A DNA stretch of 64,000 nucleotides from Gaoshiqia hydrogeniformans (GTDB lineage Bacteria > Bacteroidota > Bacteroidia > Bacteroidales > Prolixibacteraceae). The translations under genes and the position numbers were made by a program. Shown in pieces: positions 18,819-28,100 of the stretch. Location of the stretch: positions 3,534,001 to 3,598,000 of the forward strand of contig NZ_CP186334.1 of assembly GCF_049347105.1 (NCBI RefSeq), in the 5' to 3' direction. The notes below the pieces were generated by a model. That model was not told the DNA's origin, ran no database searches, and was given only the letters and a program-made list of their open reading frames with translations. How positions within the stretch are numbered: the stretch's first letter is position 1; the number at the start of each line of letters is the position of its first letter.

Positions 18819-20636
18819 ATGGAAAATATAATTGCGATGAGAAAAAAATATTTGCTTGTGCTATCCATTTTATTTCTGGCATCATCAGTTGCCACCTCTC
18901 AGCCAAAATATCTGTTTGACAATATGAATGTCGTGGTTGAGAACCTCGGAATAAATACACCGTCAAGTGATTTTGGCTTAGCCATAATCGATTCTGAGTT
19001 CATGTTTAATTCGCTTACGAAGCAGGCATTGGTGAAGGGGAAAAAAGAAACCAGTTCATTTTACGAACTGTTTACCTGTGAGATTGATGAACTCGGAAAC
19101 GTGAAAAGCATGCCGGTGAAGTTAACAGCTATTCGTTCGGACTATCACGAAGGCCCGATGAGTTATTGTCAAAAATCGGGTCAGTTGTTTTTAACCCGGT
19201 CAAGTGAATTTGTTTCTTCCGAAAAAAGTGGCATTTACAAGGCCGAGAATTTCCGGTTGGGAATTGTTCTTTATCAGAAAACAGATTCCGGCTGGGAATT
19301 TGTTGAGAATTTACCGATGAACAGTAAAGAATATTCCGTTGTTCACCCGGCCGTCAACCTGACCGGCGACACATTGGTTTTTGCCAGCGATATGCCTGGG
19401 GGAATGGGAAAGACGGATTTATATTACTCGGCCAAAGTGGATGGTAAATGGACCAAGCCGGTTAACCTGGGGAGCAAGATCAATACCTCGGGAAATGAAA
19501 TGTTCCCTTTCCTGAATACGGACGGAACATTGATTTTTGCTTCCGAACGATCAGGCGGATTTGGAGGGTTGGACCTTTATTATACCAGGTTTTCCCCGGA
19601 TTCCGGGTCCGAGGTTGTTCTTATGGGCGATCAGTTTAATTCGCAGGCAGACGATTTTGGGATGGTGATCGACGACAACCAGCGGTTTGGCTACTTCGTG
19701 TCAAACCGAAAAGGCGGATCGGGAAGCGACGATATCTATTCTTTCCGGCTTGACGAGGCTCCTCTGAACTTGCTGATCGTTTCAAAGCAAGCCAATCAGC
19801 CGGTGCCCGATACCGAAATCGAGATCAGTGATCAGCAAGGGAATGTAATTGCCAGCGGGAAGTCGAACGCCGACGGGCGCTTTGCGGCAAAACTAAAACT
19901 GAACGCGGAATACCGAATAAATGCCGGTAAACCCGGATACAAGGGAACGACGCAGTCGTTCAGCTTATCTCAAAACGACCTGGCTGACGTGATCGAAAAG
20001 AAATTAATTCTGGAACCTCAGTATCAGTTGGAGGGAGAAGTGGTTGATATGGATTATAATCCGATTCCCGGCGCCCTGGTCCGCATTGTATTGGATCATA
20101 AGGCCGTTGGGACCATTACAACCGATGAACAGGGCAGGTTTTATACGTCGGTTTCGCCTGATCAGGATTATGTCCTCAATGTTTCGGCCAACCAATATAT
20201 TGCAGCTGATTTTGAGTTTTCTACCATCGGAATTGAACCGGGCGTGTCGACCTATTCGGTCGCTTTATATTCAATGAAAGCCGGTACGCGGATTGAGTTG
20301 AAAAACATTTATTATGATCTTGGGAAACACAATATTCGTCCGGATGCGGCAAAAGAATTGGATAAACTCGTGGAAATGATGAATGAAAACCCGGGAATGA
20401 GGATTCGCCTCGAATCTCATACCGATTCCCGCGGCAGCGACCGGTTTAACCTGGCTTTGTCCGAACGAAGAGCTAAATCATCCTATGAGTACCTTGTTTC
20501 GAAGGGAGTTGCTTCATCCCGTATGGAGTATAAAGGATTTGGTGAAACACAATTAGTAAACGAGTGTGACGACGGGGTTCCCTGCACCGAAGAACAACAC
20601 GCACAGAACAGGCGGACCGTGGTGGAGATCCTATAG
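18819..20636 (+). CDS. OmpA-family protein with PD40 propeller and carboxypeptidase-regulatory domain
   Basis: The 605 residues hold a signal peptide, PD40/WD40-like beta-propeller repeats at about 180-310 (phrases such as LVFASDMPGGMGKTDLYYS and FASERSGGFGGLDLYYT), two CarboxypepD_reg-like segments (about 320-480) and a C-terminal OmpA peptidoglycan-binding domain (IYYDLGKHNIRPDA, then LESHTDSRGSDRFN). This resembles the domain set of T9SS PorE and of the OmpA partners next to PorP/SprF genes. It probably anchors the adhesin export complex to peptidoglycan. The ATG at 18837 (MRKKYLLVLS) gives a cleaner signal peptide than 18819. A strong terminator follows at 20714. Confidence 0.88.
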   Translation: MENIIAMRKKYLLVLSILFLASSVATSQPKYLFDNMNVVVENLGINTPSSDFGLAIIDSEFMFNSLTKQALVKGKKETSSFYELFTCEIDELGNVKSMPVKLTAIRSDYHEGPMSYCQKSGQLFLTRSSEFVSSEKSGIYKAENFRLGIVLYQKTDSGWEFVENLPMNSKEYSVVHPAVNLTGDTLVFASDMPGGMGKTDLYYSAKVDGKWTKPVNLGSKINTSGNEMFPFLNTDGTLIFASERSGGFGGLDLYYTRFSPDSGSEVVLMGDQFNSQADDFGMVIDDNQRFGYFVSNRKGGSGSDDIYSFRLDEAPLNLLIVSKQANQPVPDTEIEISDQQGNVIASGKSNADGRFAAKLKLNAEYRINAGKPGYKGTTQSFSLSQNDLADVIEKKLILEPQYQLEGEVVDMDYNPIPGALVRIVLDHKAVGTITTDEQGRFYTSVSPDQDYVLNVSANQYIAADFEFSTIGIEPGVSTYSVALYSMKAGTRIELKNIYYDLGKHNIRPDAAKELDKLVEMMNENPGMRIRLESHTDSRGSDRFNLALSERRAKSSYEYLVSKGVASSRMEYKGFGETQLVNECDDGVPCTEEQHAQNRRTVVEIL

Positions 20637-20713
20637 AAGATACGCGTTGGCATTATCTTCCTGGGTAGCGCCTCCGGATTGTAAAATATCGGCAATTGAC
20701 CCGCTGATCAATT

Positions 20714-20760
20714 CAGAGCAGAGATTTGAACCTGAAAATCTCTGCTCTGTTTCTTTTTGC
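20714..20760 (+). terminator. Rho-independent terminator of the adhesin cassette
   Basis: A 14-bp perfect stem (20714-20727 with 20736-20749) and an 8-base loop are followed by a T-rich tail. Confidence 0.9.
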
Positions 20761-20901
20761 AGCTGTTGGCTTTCCTTTTTCCGGTAAACACGGTGCAGGC
20801 GGGATCAGCCGGAACAAAAATATTTCTTAAAGTGATTTCCGGCGTCTTTTATTTCCTTTATTAAAATAGTATCTTCGCCTCTCAAAATTAGAAAAGTTAT
20901 T

Positions 20902-21315
20902 ATGTTGAAAGGTATATTAGCCATTTCAGGTCAACCGGGTCTGTATAAACTGGTTACCGAAGCAAAAAACAGCATTATTGTAGAATCGATGCTCACCGGA
21001 AAACGAATGCCGGTTTATTCGACGTCAAAAGTAAGTTCACTGGAAGACATCGCTATTTTTACGCAAACCGGGGAAGTGTCGCTGAAAGAGGTATTCAAAA
21101 ATATAGCCGAGAAGAAAAATAGGCTGGAAGTAACCGGAGTAGATTCCGGTAGCCAGTTGAAGGCCTTTTTTGGAGAGGTTCTGCCGGATTACGATCAGGG
21201 CCGGGTATACACTTCGGATATGAAGAAAGTGGTTCAGTGGTACAACCTGCTGGTGAAAAACGAATTGCTGAATTTTGATGAAGGAGGGGCGGCTGAAGAA
21301 ACAAAAGCAGAATAG
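20902..21315 (+). CDS. DUF5606 domain protein
   Basis: This 137-residue cytoplasmic protein opens with LKGILAISGQPGLYKL and continues with SSLEDIAIFT and SLKEVF, the pattern of the Bacteroidota-restricted DUF5606 family. Its biochemical role is unknown; the conserved opening suggests a small ligand- or nucleic-acid-binding fold, but this is speculation. It is a single-gene unit, flanked by the terminator at 20714-20760 and its own terminator at 21325. Confidence 0.9.
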   Translation: MLKGILAISGQPGLYKLVTEAKNSIIVESMLTGKRMPVYSTSKVSSLEDIAIFTQTGEVSLKEVFKNIAEKKNRLEVTGVDSGSQLKAFFGEVLPDYDQGRVYTSDMKKVVQWYNLLVKNELLNFDEGGAAEETKAE

Positions 21316-21324
21316 CCTGCCGTG

Positions 21325-21350
21325 AAGTCATGTCCATACATGACTTTTTT
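21325..21350 (+). terminator. Rho-independent terminator after the DUF5606 gene
   Basis: A 9-bp perfect stem (21325-21333 with 21338-21346) with a 4-base loop runs directly into six Ts. Confidence 0.9.
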
Positions 21351-21352
21351 AT

Positions 21353-21895
21353 TTAAAATAGCCGTCGCTGATGAGACACCTCCGTTTTATCCCGTAAATG
21401 TTCCTGTTGTTTCAGGATCAGTTCAAACAACTTAACCGTTGCAAAGGCATCGCCTGCCGCCCGGTGCCTTCCGTCAATCTGAATGTTTAAATCACTGCAA
21501 ATCCGTCCAAGTGAATAAGAGGCATGGCCGGGTAAAAATTTACGGCCGAGTTTCACGGTACACATTGTTTTTCGCTTGTAGTCGTAGCCCAGCCGTTTGT
21601 ATTCTTCCCGGATAAAATGATAATCAAAGGCGGCATTGTGTGCAACAAAGACCGATCCGGCGGTCAATTCCACGATGGTTTTGGCCACTTCATAAAATTT
21701 CGGGGCCTTGGCCACCATCTCGTTATCGATACCCGTTAATTTGGTGATAAAATAAGGGATGTGACACTCCGGGTTAATCAGTGTCGTAAACGAACGGGTA
21801 ATTTCCAGTCCATTGTGTTTATAGATGGCAATCTCCGTAATCTTACCTTCTTTATAACTCTGTCCTGTGGTTTCTATGTCGATGATGCAATACAA
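21353..21895 (-). CDS. DnaQ-like 3'-5' exonuclease
   Basis: This 180-residue protein is an RNase T/DnaQ-superfamily (DEDDh) exonuclease. ExoI reads IIDIETTG with the catalytic Asp and Glu. ExoII contains HNAAFDYHF and ExoIII contains HRAAGDAFAT, which supplies the last His and Asp. Many Bacteroidota homologues carry a C-terminal GIY-YIG nuclease domain; this one stops right after the exonuclease domain. It could be a proofreading epsilon-like subunit or a repair nuclease. It is transcribed against its neighbours and ends 3 bp from the DUF5606 terminator. Confidence 0.9.
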   Translation of the reverse strand: MYCIIDIETTGQSYKEGKITEIAIYKHNGLEITRSFTTLINPECHIPYFITKLTGIDNEMVAKAPKFYEVAKTIVELTAGSVFVAHNAAFDYHFIREEYKRLGYDYKRKTMCTVKLGRKFLPGHASYSLGRICSDLNIQIDGRHRAAGDAFATVKLFELILKQQEHLRDKTEVSHQRRLF

Positions 21896-22024
21896 AATTC
21901 TAATCTAAATTCAGGATCATCAAAGATTGGAATTTTTTTCACGATATAATTTATTGAAAAGGAAAATAATATCTCGAAAAAAAGGGTTTAATTTGTTTTA
22001 GGTTTGAATAATTGCGAATATGAT

Positions 22025-22543
22025 ATGAAAGGACTGGTTTTACTTTCCTCCTGCGTATTATGTTATACGTTTGTACAAGTCAGCGCGGCCGGTGCCGGTC
22101 GCACGGCGGAATTCCGTCTGGATGATCCTGATTTTTTTCGGTCGGGGACGCATGTGCGCCTGGCCGAAGGACAAATTACCGGGGTAGCACAGCCGGCCGT
22201 TTTGACGTTCTATCCTGTTTATTTTGTGCAGGGTCAGAGTCATCTGACGAATTATACAAAAAACAAACTGGCCAATCTGCTCGACCTTTTGCTTAAACAC
22301 CCGGAATATCGGGTCCGCATATACGGGCATACTGACAATCTGCTTAGCGATGAAGAGAGTATGGAGCTTTCGGAGCAACGGGTGGAATCAGTTGTTCAGT
22401 TTTTGACCGGTATGGGGCTAAGCCGTTCACGGATTGCCATAACAGCAGGCCTGGGAAAAACCTGTCCGGCTTTCCCGAACACATCCGAAGCAAACAGGAA
22501 ACTGAACCGCCGGGTCGAGTTTGAGCTGTTTGTTGACGAATAA
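22025..22543 (+). CDS. Small OmpA-family protein
   Basis: This 172-residue protein has a signal peptide (MKGLVLLSSCVLCYTF, then VSAAGA) and a C-terminal OmpA-like peptidoglycan-binding domain. The motif RIYGHTDN is followed by LSEQRVESVVQFL and RKLNRRVEFEL. The N-terminal part is too short to form a barrel, so it is a periplasmic or membrane-anchored peptidoglycan-binding protein. The frame is open upstream to a TTG at 22004, but the ATG at 22025 begins the signal peptide. Confidence 0.82.
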   Translation: MKGLVLLSSCVLCYTFVQVSAAGAGRTAEFRLDDPDFFRSGTHVRLAEGQITGVAQPAVLTFYPVYFVQGQSHLTNYTKNKLANLLDLLLKHPEYRVRIYGHTDNLLSDEESMELSEQRVESVVQFLTGMGLSRSRIAITAGLGKTCPAFPNTSEANRKLNRRVEFELFVDE

Positions 22544-22618
22544 ATTAATCGATTGAGATCATCCGGAGACCGCTGTTCAACCACGGCTTTTTTACTACCC
22601 GATTCCGGCAGAAACTAT

Positions 22619-22626
22619 TATCTTTG
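22619..22626 (+). promoter_or_regulatory. Candidate -7 element for argS
   Basis: TATCTTTG matches TAnnTTTG and ends 20 bp before the argS ATG. No clear -33 element is seen. Confidence 0.4.
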
Positions 22627-22646
22627 CCCTGCCAAAAAATAATGAT

Positions 22647-24440
22647 ATGCTTATCGAACAAAGAATCAAAGAGAATATCGTAAAAGCGGTTGCCGAACTT
22701 TACGGACAGGAAATTGAAGCAGGCAGTGTTCAAATCCAGAATACGCGTAAGGACGTAGCGGGCGATCTTACCGTGGTGGTCTTTCCTTTTTTACGTTTCT
22801 CCCGGAAATCGCCCGAGCAAACTGCGGCTGATCTGGGCGTTTACTTGCAGGAAAACCTAACCGATGTGGCTGCCTATTCGGTGGTGAAAGGTTTTTTAAA
22901 TCTATCTGTGTCATTAAGTTACTGGATTGATCTGCTGGCGAATACTTCCCTTGACGATTCATACGGCTTTACCGCAGCTACGGTTGATTCTCCGGTGGTC
23001 ATGATCGAATATTCTTCGCCCAATACCAATAAACCGCTGCATTTGGGGCATATCCGGAATAATTTACTTGGTTTTTCATTGGGAGAAATATTAAAAGCCA
23101 CCGGGAAAAACGTGGTAAAGACCAACATTGTCAACGATCGCGGAATTCATATCTGTAAATCCATGTATGCCTGGCAGCAATGGGGCGAAGGTAAAACGCC
23201 CGAGAGTACAGGCATTAAAGGAGATCACCTCGTGGGCGATTTTTATGTGCTGTTCGATAAGCATTACCGTCTGGAAGTAAAGGAGTTAATGGATAAAGGA
23301 CTTTCAAAAGAAGAAGCGGAGCAACAGGCGCCTTCGATGGAAGCTGCCCGCGAATTACTGCGTAAGTGGGAAGCAAAAGATCCGGCAACCATCGAGCTTT
23401 GGTCAACCATGAACCGGTGGGTTTATGATGGATTTGATGTAACCTACCGGGAGTTGGGCGTTGATTTTGATAAAATTTACTACGAATCGGAGACCTATTT
23501 GGTAGGTAAGGATGAAGTGTTGAAAGGGCTGGAACAGGGCATCTTTCTTCAAAAAGACGATAACTCGGTGTGGGCCGACCTGACCAATGACGGCTTGGAT
23601 CAAAAGATTTTACTTCGCAGCGACGGCACCTCGGTTTACATGACCCAGGATATCGGTACCGCGAAACTCCGCTTTAATGATTACCGGATCGATAAAATGG
23701 TTTACGTGGTGGGTAACGAGCAAAACTATCATTTTCAGGCCCTCTCTGTTTTATTGGATAAACTGGGCTTCGAATGGGGCAAAGGCCTGCATCATTTTTC
23801 GTATGGGATGGTGGAATTGCCGCATGGCAAAATGAAATCACGCGAAGGAACCGTGGTTGATGCCGACGACCTGATTGCCGGAATGATTGAGGTGGCCAAA
23901 AAAACATCGGAAGAACTCGGGAAGTTAGACGATTATACGGAAGAAGAAGCTTACGAAACTTACAGAATCATTGCCCTGGGCGCCTTGAAATATTTTATAC
24001 TGAAAGTTGATCCGCGTAAAAATATGTTGTTTAACCCGGAAGAATCAATCGATTTTAACGGGAATACCGGCCCGTTTATTCAGTACACCTATGCCCGTAT
24101 CCGTTCGGTTTTAAGGAAGGCTGCCGAAAAAGGAATTGAATTGACATCCGACCTGGACCAGTCCCTGCCGATCTCGGAGAAAGAGAAGGAGCTGATAAAA
24201 AATATTTCCTTATTCCCGGCAACGGTAAGCGAAGCCGCCGATACGTATAGCCCGGCGGTTATTGCCAATTATGTGTATAGCCTGGTCAAAGAATACAATC
24301 AGTTCTACCACGATCATTCTATTCTGAATGAGGAAAATGAAGCGATTCGTAATTTCAGGTTAATCTTGTCGGGGAATGTGGCGAAACTGATTAAATCGGG
24401 GATGGGCTTGCTGGGGATTCAGGTTCCGGAACGGATGTAA
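22647..24440 (+). CDS. argS: Arginyl-tRNA synthetase
   Basis: This 597-residue class I aminoacyl-tRNA synthetase charges tRNA-Arg. It has the N-terminal Arg_tRNA_synt_N (Add1) domain, the HIGH-type motif HLGHIRNN near residue 133, the catalytic core ending in GKMKSREGTVVDADDL, and a C-terminal DALR anticodon-binding domain opening GPFIQYTYARIRSVL. Length and domain order are normal. The GC-rich hairpin at 24446-24471 follows the stop. Confidence 0.97.
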   Translation: MLIEQRIKENIVKAVAELYGQEIEAGSVQIQNTRKDVAGDLTVVVFPFLRFSRKSPEQTAADLGVYLQENLTDVAAYSVVKGFLNLSVSLSYWIDLLANTSLDDSYGFTAATVDSPVVMIEYSSPNTNKPLHLGHIRNNLLGFSLGEILKATGKNVVKTNIVNDRGIHICKSMYAWQQWGEGKTPESTGIKGDHLVGDFYVLFDKHYRLEVKELMDKGLSKEEAEQQAPSMEAARELLRKWEAKDPATIELWSTMNRWVYDGFDVTYRELGVDFDKIYYESETYLVGKDEVLKGLEQGIFLQKDDNSVWADLTNDGLDQKILLRSDGTSVYMTQDIGTAKLRFNDYRIDKMVYVVGNEQNYHFQALSVLLDKLGFEWGKGLHHFSYGMVELPHGKMKSREGTVVDADDLIAGMIEVAKKTSEELGKLDDYTEEEAYETYRIIALGALKYFILKVDPRKNMLFNPEESIDFNGNTGPFIQYTYARIRSVLRKAAEKGIELTSDLDQSLPISEKEKELIKNISLFPATVSEAADTYSPAVIANYVYSLVKEYNQFYHDHSILNEENEAIRNFRLILSGNVAKLIKSGMGLLGIQVPERM

Positions 24441-24445
24441 GGTAT

Positions 24446-24471
24446 AAAAAATGGGGGTCCTCAGACCCCCA
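24446..24471 (-). terminator. Rho-independent terminator of the small Cys-rich gene (possibly bidirectional)
   Basis: An 8-bp GC-rich stem (24452-24459 with 24464-24471) is followed on the minus strand by a T-run. This makes it the terminator of the leftward 24480-24707 gene; it may also stop argS. Confidence 0.8.
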
Positions 24472-24479
24472 CAGACTTT

Positions 24480-24707
24480 CTAAAAAATTGCGATTCGTGA
24501 AAAAGGGACTTTATTTTCCCGCAGAGATAAACAGTTCTTATGCTTGATAATCAATGCCGACCGTTCATCTTTGCTTAATAATTTCATGTATTGGATTCTT
24601 TCGTTGATGTCTTTGCTTCTGATCTCTTTAAAAGCACAACTTTTTACTTCCGAATTCATCGGACAACAAAACAATAATCCGTAGTAGTCAGATATTTCTT
24701 TCATCAC
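24480..24707 (-). CDS. Small cysteine-rich protein of unknown function
   Basis: This is a 75-residue basic protein. The N-terminal half has CCP (residues 14-16) and a further Cys in VKSCAFKEIR; the C-terminal half has IIKHKNCLSLRE. The spacing CC-x9-C ... H-x2-C looks like a possible metal site. I recall similar short CCP...C...HxxC proteins in Bacteroidota, but I cannot name a family. The immediate downstream hairpin with a T-run on this strand supports a real leftward gene between argS and ffh. Confidence 0.6.
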   Translation of the reverse strand: MMKEISDYYGLLFCCPMNSEVKSCAFKEIRSKDINERIQYMKLLSKDERSALIIKHKNCLSLRENKVPFSRIAIF

Positions 24708-24826
24708 AGCATTCCTCCCAAAAAAACCGGTATAAAATCAGGTTCACAGATATATTCCGGTTTTTGGTTAAAGGTTACCCGCATAAAGTCGTTTTTTTAA
24801 TCTTTTAAAGAAAAATCCCTATATTT

Positions 24827-24834
24827 TATTTTTG
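24827..24834 (+). promoter_or_regulatory. Candidate -7 element for ffh
   Basis: TATTTTTG matches the Bacteroidota -7 consensus and lies 39 bp before the chosen ATG. It argues against the longer open frame starting at 24832. Confidence 0.5.
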
Positions 24835-24873
24835 TACTTTTGCACGAGCTTTAAAATACAATTAGATTCTGCT

Positions 24874-26202
24874 ATGTTTGAAAATCTTAATGAGAAGTTA
24901 GAGAGATCGTTTAAATTGCTGAAAGGCGAGGGGCGAATCACCGAAATCAATGTTGCCGAAACATTAAAAGAAGTCAGGCGGGCCTTGCTCGATGCTGACG
25001 TTAATTATAAAATTGCCAAATCATTTACCGAAGTTGTCAAAGAAAAGGCCCTGGGGCAGAATGTGCTGAACGCCCTGAAACCGGGCCAGATGATGGTGAA
25101 GATTGTTCATGACGAACTGGCTTCCCTGATGGGCGGAACATTTACCGACATCAACCTGAAGGGAAACCCGGCTATTATTCTGATCGCGGGTTTACAAGGA
25201 TCCGGTAAAACAACCTTCTCCGGGAAACTGGCCAAATACCTGAAAACAAAAAAAACGAAAAATCCGCTGTTGGTTGCCGGCGACGTGTATCGTCCCGCAG
25301 CGATCGACCAGTTGAAAGTGCTTGGCGAACAAATCGGTGTGCCGGTTTATACCGAAGAAGGGAATAAAGAGCCGGTAAAAATTGCACAGGCAGCGATCAA
25401 ATATGCCAAAGAAAAGGGCCATAATCTGGTCATTATCGATACCGCCGGCCGTTTGGCCATTGATGAGCAGATGATGAACGAAATTGCGGCCGTGAAAAAG
25501 GCCGTTACCCCCGATGAGATTCTGTTTGTTGTCGATTCGATGACCGGTCAGGATGCGGTGAATACGGCCAAAGAATTTAACGATCGTCTCGATTTCGATG
25601 GTGTTGTGCTTACCAAGCTCGACGGGGATACCCGTGGCGGGGCTGCATTGTCTATCCGCTCCATCGTCAACAAGCCGATTAAATTTGTCGGTACCGGCGA
25701 AAAGCTTGATGCGCTGGATGTATTTCACCCCGAACGTATGGCCGACCGTATTCTCGGGATGGGCGATATCGTTTCGTTGGTAGAACGGGCCCAGGAACAA
25801 TTTGATGCCGACCAGGCCCGTCAGTTACAAAAAAAACTGGCCAAGAACCAATTTAATTTTGATGATTTCCTGTCTCAAATTCAGCAAATCAAAAAAATGG
25901 GAAACCTGAAAGATCTGGCATCCATGATCCCTGGAATGGGAAAAGCCTTGAAAAATATCGACATTGACGACGACGCTTTCAAACACATCGAAGCAATCAT
26001 CTTTTCGATGACCCCCGCTGAACGCAATGATCCTGCAGTTTTGAACGGTTCGCGCAGAAAACGAATTGCCGAAGGGTCGGGAACCAATATTCAGGAAGTA
26101 AACCGGCTGATCAAACAATTTGATGAAACCCGGAAAATGATGCGCATGGTTTCGCAGGGAAAGAACCTGGGGCGGATGATGGGAAATATGCAACGAAAAT
26201 AA
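24874..26202 (+). CDS. ffh: Signal recognition particle protein (SRP54)
   Basis: This is a 442-residue GTPase that binds 4.5S RNA and signal sequences and targets nascent membrane proteins to FtsY. It has the N domain, the G domain with P-loop GLQGSGKTT, DTAGRLAI and TKLDGDTRGGAAL, and the methionine-rich M domain (from about residue 320; IPGMGKAL, SRRKRIAEGSG). The start is the ATG at 24874 (MFENLNEKLERSF), as in other Ffh proteins; the frame is open 42 bp further upstream but overlaps the promoter candidate. folD follows 15 bp later, probably on the same transcript. Confidence 0.97.
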   Translation: MFENLNEKLERSFKLLKGEGRITEINVAETLKEVRRALLDADVNYKIAKSFTEVVKEKALGQNVLNALKPGQMMVKIVHDELASLMGGTFTDINLKGNPAIILIAGLQGSGKTTFSGKLAKYLKTKKTKNPLLVAGDVYRPAAIDQLKVLGEQIGVPVYTEEGNKEPVKIAQAAIKYAKEKGHNLVIIDTAGRLAIDEQMMNEIAAVKKAVTPDEILFVVDSMTGQDAVNTAKEFNDRLDFDGVVLTKLDGDTRGGAALSIRSIVNKPIKFVGTGEKLDALDVFHPERMADRILGMGDIVSLVERAQEQFDADQARQLQKKLAKNQFNFDDFLSQIQQIKKMGNLKDLASMIPGMGKALKNIDIDDDAFKHIEAIIFSMTPAERNDPAVLNGSRRKRIAEGSGTNIQEVNRLIKQFDETRKMMRMVSQGKNLGRMMGNMQRK

Positions 26203-26217
26203 TCTGAAGACACGAAT

Positions 26218-27093
26218 ATGAATTTAATCGACGGTAAAAAGACAGCAGCTGAGATTAAAGCCGAGATTGCTGAGCAGGTAAAAGAACTGAAAGCGAAAGG
26301 TGGAAAAACCCCTCACCTGGCAGCGATCCTTGTCGGCCACGATGGCGGAAGCGAGACCTATGTCGCCTATAAAATTAAAGATTGTGAAGAAGTAGGATTT
26401 AAATCGTCCCTCATTCGTTATGAGGATACGGTGACCGAAGCGGAATTACTGGCCCGGGTCGATGAACTGAACCGCGATGAAGACGTGGATGGCTTTATTG
26501 TACAGCTACCTTTACCGGCGCATATCTCCGAACAAAAAGTCATTGAAGCCATTGACCCGAAGAAAGATGTTGACGGTTTTCACCCGGTTAATGTCGGGCG
26601 GATGGTGATCGGCCTTCCTTCTTTCGTTTCGGCTACGCCTGACGGGATTGTTGATCTGATTAAGCGCCACGGGATAGAAACCTCGGGAAAAGATTGTGTC
26701 ATCATCGGCAGAAGTAATATTGTTGGCCGGCCGTTGAGCGTACTCATGTCGCAAAAAGAAATGAATGCTACCGTTACCGTTGCCCACAGCCGGTCTAAAA
26801 ACCTGAAAGGAATTTGTGCAAAGGCTGATATTCTGATTGCCGCCATTGGTTCGCCCGACTTTGTTAAAGCCGATATGGTGAAAGAAGGCGCCGTGGTGAT
26901 CGATGTTGGTACCACCCGTATAAAGTCGGATCAAACTAAATCGGGCTGGAAACTAAAAGGCGATGTTGCCTTTGACGAGGTTGCCGAAAAGTGTTCGTTT
27001 ATTACTCCGGTTCCGGGCGGAGTAGGCCCGATGACCCGTGTTTCGTTGCTTAAAAACACCTTGCTGGCAGCGAAGAAAGAGATTTATAAATAA
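26218..27093 (+). CDS. folD: Methylenetetrahydrofolate dehydrogenase/cyclohydrolase
   Basis: This 291-residue bifunctional enzyme interconverts 5,10-methylene-, methenyl- and 10-formyl-THF, supplying one-carbon units. Signatures are YVAYKIKDCEEVGF with the catalytic Lys, DGFIVQLPLPAHI, the Rossmann segment IIGRSNIVGRPLSVLM and the C-terminal PVPGGVGPMTRVSLLKNT. It is directly downstream of ffh and is followed by a terminator. Confidence 0.97.
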   Translation: MNLIDGKKTAAEIKAEIAEQVKELKAKGGKTPHLAAILVGHDGGSETYVAYKIKDCEEVGFKSSLIRYEDTVTEAELLARVDELNRDEDVDGFIVQLPLPAHISEQKVIEAIDPKKDVDGFHPVNVGRMVIGLPSFVSATPDGIVDLIKRHGIETSGKDCVIIGRSNIVGRPLSVLMSQKEMNATVTVAHSRSKNLKGICAKADILIAAIGSPDFVKADMVKEGAVVIDVGTTRIKSDQTKSGWKLKGDVAFDEVAEKCSFITPVPGGVGPMTRVSLLKNTLLAAKKEIYK

Positions 27094-27113
27094 ATTCCTG
27101 GTAGAAATATTTG

Positions 27114-27143
27114 AAAGGTGGCTCAGAAAAGTCACCTTTTTTA
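27114..27143 (+). terminator. Rho-independent terminator after folD
   Basis: A 10-bp stem with one G-T pair (27114-27123 with 27130-27139) and a 6-base loop lead into a T-run. Confidence 0.85.
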
Positions 27144-27209
27144 TTTGCAATTGCTTATTTTTAGATGACCGTATAAAAACGTTAAGAAGAATGTAAAAAT
27201 TTGAATGAT

Positions 27210-28028
27210 ATGAAAACAACGGATGTGAAAAATTTATTGATGAAAAGTTTGCTGATTGCCGGATTATTTCTGGTTCAGTCCTGTGGAACAGTTCCCCTTA
27301 CCGGGCGAAGTCAGCTCAATTTACTTCCCGAATCCAGTATGGTAGAGATGGGCTTAACCAGTTACGGTACCTTTCTGAGTGAGAATAAACTCTCGACCAA
27401 CCAGACACAAACCGACATGGTGAAACGCGTCGGGAAGAATATAGCCCTTGCTGTTGAGCAATACCTGAGAGACAACGGCTTTGAAAGTTATATTGCCAAT
27501 TTTCAGTGGGAGTTTAACCTGATTGAAGATGATGTGCCCAATGCCTGGTGTATGCCCGGGGGCAAGGTGGTATTTTATACCGGTATTCTTCCTTATACAC
27601 AAAACGAAGCCGGTATTGCAGTGGTTATGGGGCACGAAGTTGCGCACGCGGTAGCCCGTCACGGTAACGAGCGGATGAGCCAGCAAATGGTTTTACAAAT
27701 GGGTGGTGTTGCCTTGTCGGAGGCTGTAAAAACAAAACCGGAAGAAACGCAGGCGATTTTCTCAACGGCTTACGGGCTTGGTTCGTCGGTGGGTGTGATG
27801 TTGCCTTTTTCGCGGAAACACGAGTATGAAGCCGACAAGATGGGATTGATTTTCATGGCGATGGCCGGCTACGACCCGAGATCGGCAGTGGCTTTCTGGA
27901 AACGGATGTCGGAAAGCGGCGGAGCTAAAACGCCCGAGTTGCTGAGTACCCACCCGGTTGATGTGAACCGGATTGCAGCCCTCGAAAAAATTATGCCCGA
28001 GGCCTTAAAATATTACCAAAGCCGATAA
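27210..28028 (+). CDS. M48 family zinc metalloprotease lipoprotein
   Basis: This 272-residue protein has a lipoprotein signal peptide ending LVQSC, so it is anchored by lipid and faces the periplasm. The peptidase M48 domain has the zinc motif HEVAHAVARH and a downstream third ligand in EYEADKMG. It resembles LoiP/YcaL-type periplasmic proteases involved in outer-membrane quality control. The frame is open to a TTG at 27201, but the ATG at 27210 starts a sensible signal sequence. Confidence 0.9.
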   Translation: MKTTDVKNLLMKSLLIAGLFLVQSCGTVPLTGRSQLNLLPESSMVEMGLTSYGTFLSENKLSTNQTQTDMVKRVGKNIALAVEQYLRDNGFESYIANFQWEFNLIEDDVPNAWCMPGGKVVFYTGILPYTQNEAGIAVVMGHEVAHAVARHGNERMSQQMVLQMGGVALSEAVKTKPEETQAIFSTAYGLGSSVGVMLPFSRKHEYEADKMGLIFMAMAGYDPRSAVAFWKRMSESGGAKTPELLSTHPVDVNRIAALEKIMPEALKYYQSR

Positions 28029-28100
28029 GTGAACATTTGTTGAATTACCTTTCTGTGGGCTGTTTGTTAACAGGTTTTAATAATTTTCAGAATAATTTTT

